A DNA stretch of 64,000 nt from an uncultured Verrucomicrobiales bacterium (GTDB lineage: Bacteria > Verrucomicrobiota > Verrucomicrobiia > Verrucomicrobiales > Akkermansiaceae). Of the stretch, positions 40,384 to 49,458 are shown piece after piece. The notes under the pieces were generated by a model that made no database searches, had not been told where the DNA came from, and worked only from the letters and a program-made list of their open reading frames with translations. Both the position numbers and the translations under genes were made by a program. Location of the stretch: NCBI GenBank assembly GCA_937944055.1, contig CALDZJ010000021.1:22088-86087 (forward strand), read 5' to 3'. The number at the start of each line of letters is the position of its first letter. The stretch's first letter is position 1.

Positions 40384-41340
40384 TTAAGCCACGATTAACC
40401 AAGCCGTAAAGGCGAGGTATCCGGCCACCAAAAGCGCACCCTCCCAGCGATCCAGTTTCATCCGGTGCCACATCATCGGCATCAGAATCAAAGCCACCCC
40501 TAGCATCACGCTATAATGAACCGCAGTCACCCCCCGGCCCTCCAGCGGAGCGATGATCCCCGCCACGCCGATGACCGTGAGGAGATTAAAAATACAGGAG
40601 CCCACCGCATTCCCCACGATGATGTCGCCTTGCTTTTTCAGGGCAGCCACCACGGAAGTGGCAAGCTCCGGAAGGGAGGTTCCAAAGGCGAATAAAGTCA
40701 GCCCAATGATAGCCTCTGGCACGAGATAAAAGCGGGCGATCCTTTCACCGCCGAACACCATACGATCTGCGCCGATGACCAGAGTGATGCCCCCGATCAG
40801 CACGAGGAAGAGGCTGAAACATAAGCGCCCCTTCCCGCCACTGCGCGCGGCCTGGATCACCTCAGGAGCGATCTCCTCTGAAGCTTCCGGATCCTCCTTC
40901 TTCGCCTCGACTAAACTCGTAATAATATAGAGGACAATCCCGGCGAATAAGACTGCCGCCTCCAGCCGATCCATCACCCCGTCACGCATCATGAGAAGAA
41001 AAACCGTAGAAGCGACGAGGAGAATCGGCATCTCCCGCTTGATCACCTGCTTCTGAATCGCAATGGGAAAAATAAAGGCTCCCATGCCCAGAACGAGCGC
41101 GATATTGCAAATATTTGAGCCCACCACGTTCCCAATTGCCATCCCTCCGTTCCCATCCAAATTTGCCTTCACACTCACCACTAACTCCGGCGCGCTCGTG
41201 CCGAAGGCCACCACCGTGAGGCCGACCACGAGAGGGCTAATCCCGAAGCGAATCGCGATCTCAGAGGCTCCGCGTACGAGCCACTCAGCTCCAAAATAGA
41301 GTAAAACCAAGCCGCCAACCACCCAGCCAATATCAATCAT
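40384..41340 (-). CDS. Calcium/sodium antiporter (CaCA family)
   Basis: LVVGLTVVAFGTSAPELVVSVKANLDGNGGMAIGNVVGSNICNIALVLG and EAIIGLTLFAFGTSLPELATSVVAALKKQGDIIVGNAVGSCIFNLLTVIG (alpha repeats). Confidence 0.94.
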   Translation of the reverse strand: MIDIGWVVGGLVLLYFGAEWLVRGASEIAIRFGISPLVVGLTVVAFGTSAPELVVSVKANLDGNGGMAIGNVVGSNICNIALVLGMGAFIFPIAIQKQVIKREMPILLVASTVFLLMMRDGVMDRLEAAVLFAGIVLYIITSLVEAKKEDPEASEEIAPEVIQAARSGGKGRLCFSLFLVLIGGITLVIGADRMVFGGERIARFYLVPEAIIGLTLFAFGTSLPELATSVVAALKKQGDIIVGNAVGSCIFNLLTVIGVAGIIAPLEGRGVTAVHYSVMLGVALILMPMMWHRMKLDRWEGALLVAGYLAFTAWLIVA

Positions 41341-41425
41341 CTCAGGCACGGGCGAACCGTGCCCCACTTCAGGGAAGAGCGCAAGAAAGTCTCCGAGCTC
41401 GGAGTAAAAGCGCTGCTCCTTAAGC

Positions 41426-42769
41426 TTACATATGAGGCGCGTTTCCAGTCTCCAGAACTCTTTCGCCCTCACTCCTCGCGATCACAAGCGCGCAGCAGCT
41501 ATCGCCAAAGACATTCACAGCAGTGCGGCTCATATCAAGCAGGCGATCCACCGCGAGGAGTGCGATCACGGCGGTCTCGGCACCGGGGATGTTAGAACTC
41601 GTCAGAATGATCATGATCGCCACCAAAGAGGCCGACGGAATCCCCGCGACTCCCACGCTGGTGAGAAGCGCGCTGATCACGATCATGAATTGCGCAGCCA
41701 TCAGGAGCTCAACCCCCATAACCTGCGCCACGAAGATCACCGCAACGCATTCATAGAGCGCGGTGCCATCCATATTGACCGTGGCCCCGAGAGGCAGCGT
41801 GAAGCTGGAGGTGGCCTTAGAAACCCCAGCATTTTCTTGGATGCAGCGCATCGTGACCGGTAAGGTGGCTGAGGAAGAAGCGGTCGAGAACGCCGTCAGC
41901 AAAGCCGTCCGCATCGCGCGGAAGTGATCGAGCGGATTCACCCCGGCCAAGAGGCGAATCACCAAGGGCATGACCACGAACATGTGGAGCCCCAAAGCCA
42001 GCAGCACCGTAAAGAAATATTTCCCGAGACTCACAAAAAGCCCCCCACCCGTCTCATAGACGACCGGCACGATGAGGGCATAAACCCCAATCGGAGCGAG
42101 GGCCATGATGCCTTGGGTGAGCTTAATCATGACCTCATTGAGCGAGATGAAGAGCTCACGCAGCGGAGCGATCTTTGGAAGCGGAAGCCGAGTCATGGTA
42201 ATCGCGAAGAGGAGGCTAAAGAAAATGAGCCCCAGCATCTGGCCATTTTGAGCGGCGGCAGAGACGACATTGGTGGGGACCATGCGGAGGAAAAACCCTG
42301 AGAGTTGTTCAAAAAAACCCGCTTGCTCCGTGCCACTCACTTTCGCCTCTGCGACCTTCATTTTTTCAGACTCACTGGCTTCGTGTTGGTCGAAGGCGGC
42401 GCGAATTTCTTCATTCGGATCCCCGTTCACCAGCCCTGGCTGGATGAGATTGACTAACACGAGGCCGAGACAAATCGCCAGCAAGCTGGTGAGAGCATAG
42501 AAGCCGGCCGTCTTGCTGAGAAGCCGGCCGAAGCCCTTCACGCCATGCAAACTCGTGATGCCCACAATCACGGAGGAGACGACCAAGGGGACGATGATCA
42601 TCTTAAGCAAATTCAGAAAGAGCTTACCGATAAGCTCGCATGTGACGATGACGCCATTGACAAAATCCGTAGCTCCCGTCGGCTCCTTCCCGAAGCTGCG
42701 GAAAAGCAAGCCCATCAGAGTGGCGAGGACGAGAGAGAGGAGAATTTGCCAGTGTGCTTTAATCTTCAC
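41426..42769 (-). CDS. Dicarboxylate/amino acid:cation symporter (DAACS family)
   Basis: FLNLLKMIIVPLVVSSVIVGITSL; FSTASSSATLPVTMRCIQENAGVSKATSSFTLPLGATVNMDGTALYECVAVIFVAQ. Confidence 0.95.
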   Translation of the reverse strand: MKIKAHWQILLSLVLATLMGLLFRSFGKEPTGATDFVNGVIVTCELIGKLFLNLLKMIIVPLVVSSVIVGITSLHGVKGFGRLLSKTAGFYALTSLLAICLGLVLVNLIQPGLVNGDPNEEIRAAFDQHEASESEKMKVAEAKVSGTEQAGFFEQLSGFFLRMVPTNVVSAAAQNGQMLGLIFFSLLFAITMTRLPLPKIAPLRELFISLNEVMIKLTQGIMALAPIGVYALIVPVVYETGGGLFVSLGKYFFTVLLALGLHMFVVMPLVIRLLAGVNPLDHFRAMRTALLTAFSTASSSATLPVTMRCIQENAGVSKATSSFTLPLGATVNMDGTALYECVAVIFVAQVMGVELLMAAQFMIVISALLTSVGVAGIPSASLVAIMIILTSSNIPGAETAVIALLAVDRLLDMSRTAVNVFGDSCCALVIARSEGERVLETGNAPHM

Positions 42770-42778
42770 GGCACCACG

Positions 42779-44704
42779 CTATGACTTCCGCCCGGCCACT
42801 CCAAGCAGGAAGCGCACTTGTTGGCGGTGGCCTTCAAGGCGGGAGGCGTAGCCCACTGCATCCGTCAAAGAAACCTTCCGCGCCAGAGTCGTGGCGATCG
42901 AGTCCCGCGCCCGCTCCCGCGTGGCAGGCCTCTCGATCAAGGCCGCACTCTTCTCGGCAATGCTGGGCTCGGAAAGCTTAGCGAAACTCAGGGCGACCCG
43001 TTGATAGGTCGAGTCACGCAGATTACGATTTGGAATCTCGGCCGCCGCACTCAGGGCGGCATCGGCATCCCCCGTCTCGGCAAAGACCTCCGCCACCAAG
43101 CCCTGAGCGCGGGCTTTATCACGAGAGTCTTCGACATTTTGGAGCTCCCGAGTCGCATCTTGCACTGCGATGCGCGCAGAGCGATCCCTCCCATAGCGGG
43201 CTTGAGTCAGGCCCACGTGGGCGAAGGCCAAGGCGCGCTCTGAGGGGGCCTCGATGTGTTGGATCGTCGCCACCGCTCCTTCGTTTTGCCCATACACCGC
43301 AGCACGCTGAGCGATCTGCCCAAAGGTCGCCTCGCGGAGCGCGCCATCCCCGATCAGGTTGGCAATGTGGCGGGCCGCCCGCGCGCCACGCTTTCTCACC
43401 TCTGCCACCGCGATCGCTTGGAGGGCGCGGAAGCGGGCCGCATCAAGATGAATCGACTGAGCACGGGCCAAAGCCCCATCGAGATCGCCGTGCCGCACTT
43501 GCAGCATCACCAATGCTTCATAGGCCTGAGCGCGGGACTGCGCGCTCGCCAAGCCTGAGTGTGAGTATGAGTGCGAGTGTGGGGAATTTGAAAAACCCAC
43601 TCCCAGGCGGGAGGCCTCTCGCTTGATGAGTTGTCGCAGGGCTTGATCCCGGAAAGCGGGATCATGGAGCAGACTCACGAGGGCTTGAATCGAGCCTACC
43701 CCTCCTCGCCTCCGCAGGGCGGCGAGGCGAGCGAGCGCGGCTTCTCTCGTCGCCGCCTTCCTGATTTGAGCCAGTAAAGTACGGCTTCCATCAGAGTCTC
43801 CCATCGCGGCCCGAATGCTCGCAACAGAAGCGAAGGCGCGGTCACGCTCGTTCGGATCAGAAATCAACTGCAACGTTTGCTGAGCCTTCTCGATACCTTC
43901 AGAACGGGCCTCCCCCTCCGCAATGCTGCGCAGAGCCATGCCGCGGGCCTTTAAATCAGAGAGGCTAGAAGCGAGACGATGGGCTGCTTTGAAGTTCTTC
44001 CTCCGTGCATAAGAACGGACTAGCTCCGCCCGAGCGCGGGATTTCTCCGCCGCTTCTGGAATCCGCGCAATGAGCTCAGTGGCACGATGATAAAACCCAG
44101 CTGAGACGGCATTCTTAGCGACCTCACGGAGCGCACGTGAGGTGGCGAGAGAATCGTTTGGATCATGAGCTAGACGGCTGGCTCGATCAAACCAGTAACG
44201 CGCCGCCTCCCCATCGCCAAGACGTTGAAAGGAAAGAGCCACGAGCGAGAGATCCGCCCAGGGAGTCGGTGAAATCAGGGCGCGCTCGGCAGCCTCTAAC
44301 AAGAGACGAGTCCGGATGCCCTGCACCTGATTGATGGTATTTGCCTTCTTCTCAGCCGCGATCACTGAGAGATACTGCGCATCATCTCCTGCGTCTGATT
44401 TTGCGAGAGCGAGGGGTGAAATTTTATCGAGCGGAGTGACTCGAGGCGTGGCCTGCGGTGATGGCGGGCCTAAGTCGAGCGCAAGGGCGACCTTCTCGAC
44501 CTCTCCCCTTGCCAGCCCCTCGCTCGCCTGAGGAAGGATGACCCGCTGACTGAGAGACTGGGGGACCGAGTTCAGGCCTTCACCCGCCTCCGGGTCTGAG
44601 GCTGACTGGCTCGCGATCATGATCAAAATGACCAGAGCGGCAAGGGAGGGAAGGATCACTTTTCTCAAATAATCCGGCTGGGTGGGCTGGGAGGAAGGAG
44701 CCAT
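42779..44704 (-). CDS. Membrane-anchored alpha-helical repeat protein (TPR-like)
   Basis: N-term TM VILPSLAALVILIMIA; repeated Ala/Arg-rich helix pairs (e.g. RARAELVRSYARRKNFKAAHRLASSLSDLKARGMALRSIAEGEARSEGIEKAQQTLQLI). Confidence 0.7.
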   Translation of the reverse strand: MAPSSQPTQPDYLRKVILPSLAALVILIMIASQSASDPEAGEGLNSVPQSLSQRVILPQASEGLARGEVEKVALALDLGPPSPQATPRVTPLDKISPLALAKSDAGDDAQYLSVIAAEKKANTINQVQGIRTRLLLEAAERALISPTPWADLSLVALSFQRLGDGEAARYWFDRASRLAHDPNDSLATSRALREVAKNAVSAGFYHRATELIARIPEAAEKSRARAELVRSYARRKNFKAAHRLASSLSDLKARGMALRSIAEGEARSEGIEKAQQTLQLISDPNERDRAFASVASIRAAMGDSDGSRTLLAQIRKAATREAALARLAALRRRGGVGSIQALVSLLHDPAFRDQALRQLIKREASRLGVGFSNSPHSHSYSHSGLASAQSRAQAYEALVMLQVRHGDLDGALARAQSIHLDAARFRALQAIAVAEVRKRGARAARHIANLIGDGALREATFGQIAQRAAVYGQNEGAVATIQHIEAPSERALAFAHVGLTQARYGRDRSARIAVQDATRELQNVEDSRDKARAQGLVAEVFAETGDADAALSAAAEIPNRNLRDSTYQRVALSFAKLSEPSIAEKSAALIERPATRERARDSIATTLARKVSLTDAVGYASRLEGHRQQVRFLLGVAGRKS

Positions 44705-44753
44705 GCGTCCTAATACGGCCGTCGTTTAGTGCAACTTACACTTTTACCTTTCT

Positions 44754-46181
44754 GTGACATTTTGGATTGCCGTGTTTGCTTCTCAGCCTGATCTCGCTAA
44801 GCTGTGCGCCTTGCCTAGCCATCCTCTCATTCGACGTTTTCTCCCAGCGCTCATCTTGAGCGTTTTGGGTCTTGGTGTGGCGGCATTTTTAGCGAGCCAA
44901 GAGATGGCTGAAGTGCGGGATCACCTCACGGGATTTCCGGACTCCGTGGCCAGCGCGCATCTCTTACGCCCTGCCGTCCTGACGGGCTTATGCCTCATTC
45001 CCGCGCTGGGGGCATTTTACTACGGAATGGTCGCTGCCTTAGATCGCTATATGATCCGCCAATTTCTGGGGGGATTTGCGCTTTGCTTCATCTCGCTCCT
45101 CGCGATCTGGTTCATCTCAGATCTCACCAACCACATCGGGGACTTTCAAGAAAGCGGCGAGCCTCTCGCCTTCATGGGGAAGTATTATCTTGCCGCCTTC
45201 CCGCGATTCTTCGTGGACTACGCGCCCTACGGACTCCTGCTGGGGATGCTGCTATGCCTCGGTAAACTTTCACGGGGGCAAGAGATTGTCTCCATGATTC
45301 AGACGGGGCGCGGGGTGGCACGCCTGATTCTCCCACTGATCATCATGGGCTCACTCCTAGGGCTGATTTGCCTCGGCTTTAACTACCGTTGGGCTCCGGC
45401 TGCGACTGCTTACCAAGACGCCCTCATGGAACAGGCGAAGGATGGCTCACTCAGTAAGGCGCGGAACGTGGTTTACTTTGGAGGCGAGACCAAGCGTCTC
45501 TGGCTGGTGGGGAGTTTCCCCTATGACTACCACCAAGGAGAAGCCTTGCGGAACGTGGTCATTCGCTCCTTTTGTAAAGATGGAAAACCGGAATGGCGGA
45601 TGGAGGCTAAGACCGCGCAGTGGAATCGTGAAAGCCACGAATGGAGCTTTACGGAAGCCGAGCGCTGGGACTTAAGGCAGCTTTTTAATGGGCGGGTTCT
45701 GCCTCGATTTGAGGAAGATTTGCCCGATCCCCTCGTCATCGAGGCTTGGCCAGAGACGCCATGGCAGCTCATTAAGCCCGGACTACGCGCGGAGCAACTC
45801 GGCATCCCGGGGCTCTATAGTTGGCTCGTCCAAAATCGCACTTCTGAGTGGGGGAATAAGCGCCGCTTCCTCACGCAGTGGCATTACCGCTGGGCACAGC
45901 CCGGGATTTGCCTCGCGATCGTCCTACTCGCAGCTCCGCTCGGCATCGTCTTTAGTAGGCGCGGGGCCGCCGGAGGGATCGCCCTCGCAGTCTTTCTCTG
46001 TATCGCATTGCTTTTTTCATCGACCGTCTTTTTAGCACTCGGCGAGTCAGGATATCTTCCACCGCTTTGGGCGGCATGGGGCACGAACCTCCTTGCTACC
46101 GTTCTCGCTTTGGTGCTGATTCAGCGCCGTCTCGTAGGCCGCCCGATTTATCAAAGCCTTCGAAAACTCTTCCCTTCCTAA
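44754..46181 (+). CDS. LptF/LptG (YjgP/YjgQ) family permease; start may lie near 44811
   Basis: ALDRYMIRQFLGGFALCFISLLAIWFISDLTNHIGDF; YYLAAFPRFFVDYAPYGLLLGMLLCLGKLSRGQEIVSMIQTGRGVARLILPLIIMG. Confidence 0.9.
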   Translation: MTFWIAVFASQPDLAKLCALPSHPLIRRFLPALILSVLGLGVAAFLASQEMAEVRDHLTGFPDSVASAHLLRPAVLTGLCLIPALGAFYYGMVAALDRYMIRQFLGGFALCFISLLAIWFISDLTNHIGDFQESGEPLAFMGKYYLAAFPRFFVDYAPYGLLLGMLLCLGKLSRGQEIVSMIQTGRGVARLILPLIIMGSLLGLICLGFNYRWAPAATAYQDALMEQAKDGSLSKARNVVYFGGETKRLWLVGSFPYDYHQGEALRNVVIRSFCKDGKPEWRMEAKTAQWNRESHEWSFTEAERWDLRQLFNGRVLPRFEEDLPDPLVIEAWPETPWQLIKPGLRAEQLGIPGLYSWLVQNRTSEWGNKRRFLTQWHYRWAQPGICLAIVLLAAPLGIVFSRRGAAGGIALAVFLCIALLFSSTVFLALGESGYLPPLWAAWGTNLLATVLALVLIQRRLVGRPIYQSLRKLFPS

Positions 46182-46191
46182 AAAACCAGCC

Positions 46192-46818
46192 ATGAAAGAA
46201 CCTTGGAGTATTAAATCCCGCGCCCGCGAGTGCACCGTGACGGGCGAACCCTTCGAGCCCGGCCAGAAGATCCGCGCCGCGATCTTCCCGGACCCAGAAT
46301 CATCCGGCTATCTGCGCAAGGACTTCGCGATCGCGGCCTGGGACTCACGGGAAGAGAAAGAGGCCCCTTTCTCAACATGGATCACGACTTATGAGCCACC
46401 CGTTTTGGAAGAAAAAGTTGAGGACGTGGTGGATCAAGACCCCGAATCATTGCTGCGAAAAATGGTGGAGGAGGATGAAGCCCACACTGAAAACGTCCGC
46501 TACATTCTCGCCGTGATGCTAGAACGCCAAAAACTCCTGCGTGAGACCGATACACAGGAAGTCCCGACCGGGATGCTACGTGTCTATGAACAGCGTAAGA
46601 CGGGTGACGTCTATATTATCAAAGACCCTCAAATCCCCCTCTCCGACGTCGATAAGGTGCAGGAGGAAGTGAAGCAGATGTTAGATCCAGACACGGAGCC
46701 AGACACGGAGCCAGACACGGAGCCAAACACGGAGCCAGAGGTGCGGGCGACTGACGAGGCGCCGGAGCCATCCTCAGATCAGGAAAAGAAGACACAGAAG
46801 GAGAAAGAGGAGGAATAA
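46192..46818 (+). CDS. Conserved hypothetical protein with acidic tandem-repeat tail
   Basis: ARECTVTGEPFEPGQKIRAAIFPDPESSGYLRKDFAIAAWDSREEKEAPFSTWITTYEPP; tail DTEPDTEPDTEPNTEPE. Confidence 0.75.
   Translation: MKEPWSIKSRARECTVTGEPFEPGQKIRAAIFPDPESSGYLRKDFAIAAWDSREEKEAPFSTWITTYEPPVLEEKVEDVVDQDPESLLRKMVEEDEAHTENVRYILAVMLERQKLLRETDTQEVPTGMLRVYEQRKTGDVYIIKDPQIPLSDVDKVQEEVKQMLDPDTEPDTEPDTEPNTEPEVRATDEAPEPSSDQEKKTQKEKEEE
46689..46740 (+). repeat. 12-bp in-frame tandem repeat (agacacggagcc)n
   Basis: agacacggagcc x3 followed by aaacacggagcc; encodes (DTEP)n/(NTEP). Confidence 0.9.
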
Positions 46819-47840
46819 TGCTCGCTTGGTTCCAAGACCGCTTCCCGATCTACCTCGCCCCGATGGCTGGGGTGACGGATGTGACCTTTCGTACTCTTTG
46901 TAAGGAGCTGGGAGCGGATGTGATGGTGACCGAGTTTGTCTCGGCCGAGGGCATCATGCAGGCAGATCATCGCACGAGGAAATACACCACCTTTACGGAT
47001 GAGCAACGCCCAGTGGGAGTGCAGCTCTTCGGCGCGGACGGAGAGCGGATGGGCGAGGCTGCTAAGAAAATCATCGACTGGAAGCAGCCGGACTTTATCG
47101 ACCTTAACTTCGGCTGCCCCGTCAATAAGGTGGTCTCTAAGAATGGAGGCTCCTCGCTCTTGCGCGATTGCCCACTCCTCTGCGAGACGGCTTCAAAAAT
47201 CGTGAAAGCGGTGGGTGAACAAGTCCCTGTCACAGGCAAGATCCGCATCGGTTGGGATCAGCAAAGCATCAATGCCCCGCACGTTTGTCACTTGTTAGAA
47301 GATTGCGGTATTCAGGCCATCGCGATTCATGGCCGCACGCGCTCGCAAGGATACCGGGGAGAAGCGGACTGGGAAATCATCGATGAAAGCGCTCAGTCGG
47401 TGAAAATCCCCGTCATTGGAAATGGCGACATCGACTCTGCGGAAATTTTAAAACGGCGCAAAGAGAGCACCGCAGTCTCCGGTGTGATGATCGGGCGGGC
47501 AGCGATGCAGAATCCTTGGATTTTTTCTGAAGCGAAAACTTTTTTAGAAACAGGTGAGCTCCCGCCTCGGCCCTCGATTGCGGAACGATGGAGCTTTGTG
47601 ATCCGTCACTGCCGCCTTGCGGTGGAGTCTGACCGCTACGGTGAAGAAAAGCACACTCTGATGGCGATGAGATCCCGCCTAATGACTTATTGTAAGGGTT
47701 TTCCCGGGGCTAAGCCTCTGCGACAACAGCTCTCACAAGTGACCTCGATTGCTGAGGTCGAGGAAATCGCGGAAAAGAGCCAAGCTCTCAGAATGGAGAT
47801 CGCCAGCAGCGAGAACGATCAAGAATTGGAAAATAGTTAG
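46818..47840 (+). CDS. dusB: tRNA-dihydrouridine synthase
   Basis: IYLAPMAGVTDVTFRTLCKELGADVMVTEFVSAEGI; FIDLNFGCPVNKVVSKNGGSSLLRD; IAIHGRTRSQGYRGEADW; VIGNGDI. Confidence 0.93.
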   Translation: MLAWFQDRFPIYLAPMAGVTDVTFRTLCKELGADVMVTEFVSAEGIMQADHRTRKYTTFTDEQRPVGVQLFGADGERMGEAAKKIIDWKQPDFIDLNFGCPVNKVVSKNGGSSLLRDCPLLCETASKIVKAVGEQVPVTGKIRIGWDQQSINAPHVCHLLEDCGIQAIAIHGRTRSQGYRGEADWEIIDESAQSVKIPVIGNGDIDSAEILKRRKESTAVSGVMIGRAAMQNPWIFSEAKTFLETGELPPRPSIAERWSFVIRHCRLAVESDRYGEEKHTLMAMRSRLMTYCKGFPGAKPLRQQLSQVTSIAEVEEIAEKSQALRMEIASSENDQELENS

Positions 47841-47901
47841 TAAATTTTTAAAATAAAGATGATTGAACTAAATTCTTTTTTGAATTATGGTCTCGATCGT
47901 C

Positions 47902-48810
47902 ATGAAAGCTCGCCCCCTTGCTCTTCTTTTTTTTACGTCCGTAAGCCCCTTACTCGGAGCGTCAGTCGATGAACGAGTTGACCGCCTTGAAGGTCAGGTC
48001 ACCCAGCTTCAGCGTCTGGTCTCGCAGATGAAACAGGGCCTCACCTCACAGACTGCCTACGCCGCCCAAGCTTCTGAAAATTCTGGTCGTTCTGGTTACT
48101 ACCGAGTGCGTTCCGGCGATTCCTTCTGGAAGATTGCCCGCACGCTCAATGTCTCTCTCTCTTCTTTGCAAGCCGCGAATCCTCGCATTGATCCCCGCCG
48201 TCTGGCGGTTGGGAAATCGATCCGGGTTCCCGGGGGCGCTGAGTTCCGCACTTCACTCACTCGCAGCGAGAGCTCCCCGAACACCCGCGGGACGAGCCGC
48301 TATCGAGTCCGTCAGGGTGACATCCTAGGCCGGATTTCTGAGAATCACGGGATCCGTCTTCATGAACTGATGAGCGCGAATCCTGGGCTGAACCCACGTC
48401 GTCTTAAAGTCGGCACGGTCTTAAACATTCCGAATCAGAGCTGCCAAAGCCAGCACGCTCAGGAGGCAGCCCCCGTCGCGCAGGTCCGTAAAACTCCCGT
48501 TTCTGCGCCTCGGACTGAGCCGCGCAAACCTGAAGCTCGCACAAGCCCAGTCTCCAGCTATCAGGGCTTGGAAGCGCGCCGAAACCCCTATCTCGCGCAA
48601 AGAGGCCAAAATCGTCAACTCGCTTTACAAAGTTCTTTTGAGAGAGCCCCTCAGCCAAAACTGGTTCCGGTGCCGAAGGATAGCCGCCTCTCTGAAATCG
48701 CGAAACTCCACTGCACTACCGTTGCACAAATCAACAAGCTCAATGATGTAAGCTTGAGCCCGGAGCAGATGATCCGGAGTGGATCGCAGCTCTATGTGCC
48801 AAGTCGTTAG
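47902..48810 (+). CDS. LysM domain-containing secreted protein (three LysM)
   Basis: GYYRVRSGDSFWKIARTLNVSLSSLQAANPRIDPRRLAVGKSIRVP; SRYRVRQGDILGRISENHGIRLHELMSANPGLNPRRLKVGTVLNIP; C-term SRLSEIAKLHCTTVAQINKLNDVSLSPEQMIRSGSQLYVPSR. Confidence 0.9.
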   Translation: MKARPLALLFFTSVSPLLGASVDERVDRLEGQVTQLQRLVSQMKQGLTSQTAYAAQASENSGRSGYYRVRSGDSFWKIARTLNVSLSSLQAANPRIDPRRLAVGKSIRVPGGAEFRTSLTRSESSPNTRGTSRYRVRQGDILGRISENHGIRLHELMSANPGLNPRRLKVGTVLNIPNQSCQSQHAQEAAPVAQVRKTPVSAPRTEPRKPEARTSPVSSYQGLEARRNPYLAQRGQNRQLALQSSFERAPQPKLVPVPKDSRLSEIAKLHCTTVAQINKLNDVSLSPEQMIRSGSQLYVPSR

Positions 48811-48851
48811 AATTCTTGCACTGCGAGGACCATCTCCCTAGCTTAGGGTGT

Positions 48852-49361
48852 ATGGAGAGTTACGAGATCTTTAAGGAGGCTTTTAAAAACTCTAGCCCGA
48901 AGGCGATCGCCGCCGAGCTAGGGGTTTCCCTATCGCTCGTTTACAAATGGGCTCAGGAGCAATCCGAGAATGGGAGTGGATCGCGTAATCCGTTAGACCG
49001 CCTGCTGGAGATCATCCGCATGACGGAAGAGGAACGGATCGTGACTTGGCTCTGCGAGAAATGTGATGGATACTTTGTAAAAAACCCGCCCAGTCAGAGT
49101 GATCAAAACTTTGAGGTGCTTCCGGCGACCAATGAGATTGTGGCACAGTTCGCAGCGCTCTTGACGCGGATTTCACAAGCTGCGCTGGATAGCTCGATCA
49201 CGGAAGATGAGGCCGCAGAAATCCGCGAGCAGTGGGATCGCCTCAAGTGCTATGGTGAAGGATTTGTGCGATGCTGCGAGGAGGGTGACTTTAAGAAAAT
49301 GGAGATTGAAAAAACCGATCCCTTGCCGCAGCAGGAAGAGCCTCGGCGGACGCTTTATTAG
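48852..49361 (+). CDS. HTH protein resembling phage CII/CP76 regulators
   Basis: EIFKEAFKNSSPKAIAAELGVSLSLVYKWAQEQSENGSGSRNPLDRLLEIIRMTEEERIVTWLCEKCDGYFVKNP, followed by helical C-term. Confidence 0.65.
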   Translation: MESYEIFKEAFKNSSPKAIAAELGVSLSLVYKWAQEQSENGSGSRNPLDRLLEIIRMTEEERIVTWLCEKCDGYFVKNPPSQSDQNFEVLPATNEIVAQFAALLTRISQAALDSSITEDEAAEIREQWDRLKCYGEGFVRCCEEGDFKKMEIEKTDPLPQQEEPRRTLY

Positions 49362-49458
49362 AGTGAGACTCTCCGAAAAGGAGTTTAAGAAAAAAGGAGG
49401 GATTTATTTCTCTGATCCCGATTGCTCGCATGGGTGCCGCAAGGTATAGCTTACCGCG

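Noticed and set aside
43555-43590. gtgagtatgagtgcgagtgtg quasi-repeat as a regulatory repeat
   Set aside because: Lies in frame within the helical-repeat gene and simply encodes a His/Ser low-complexity segment.
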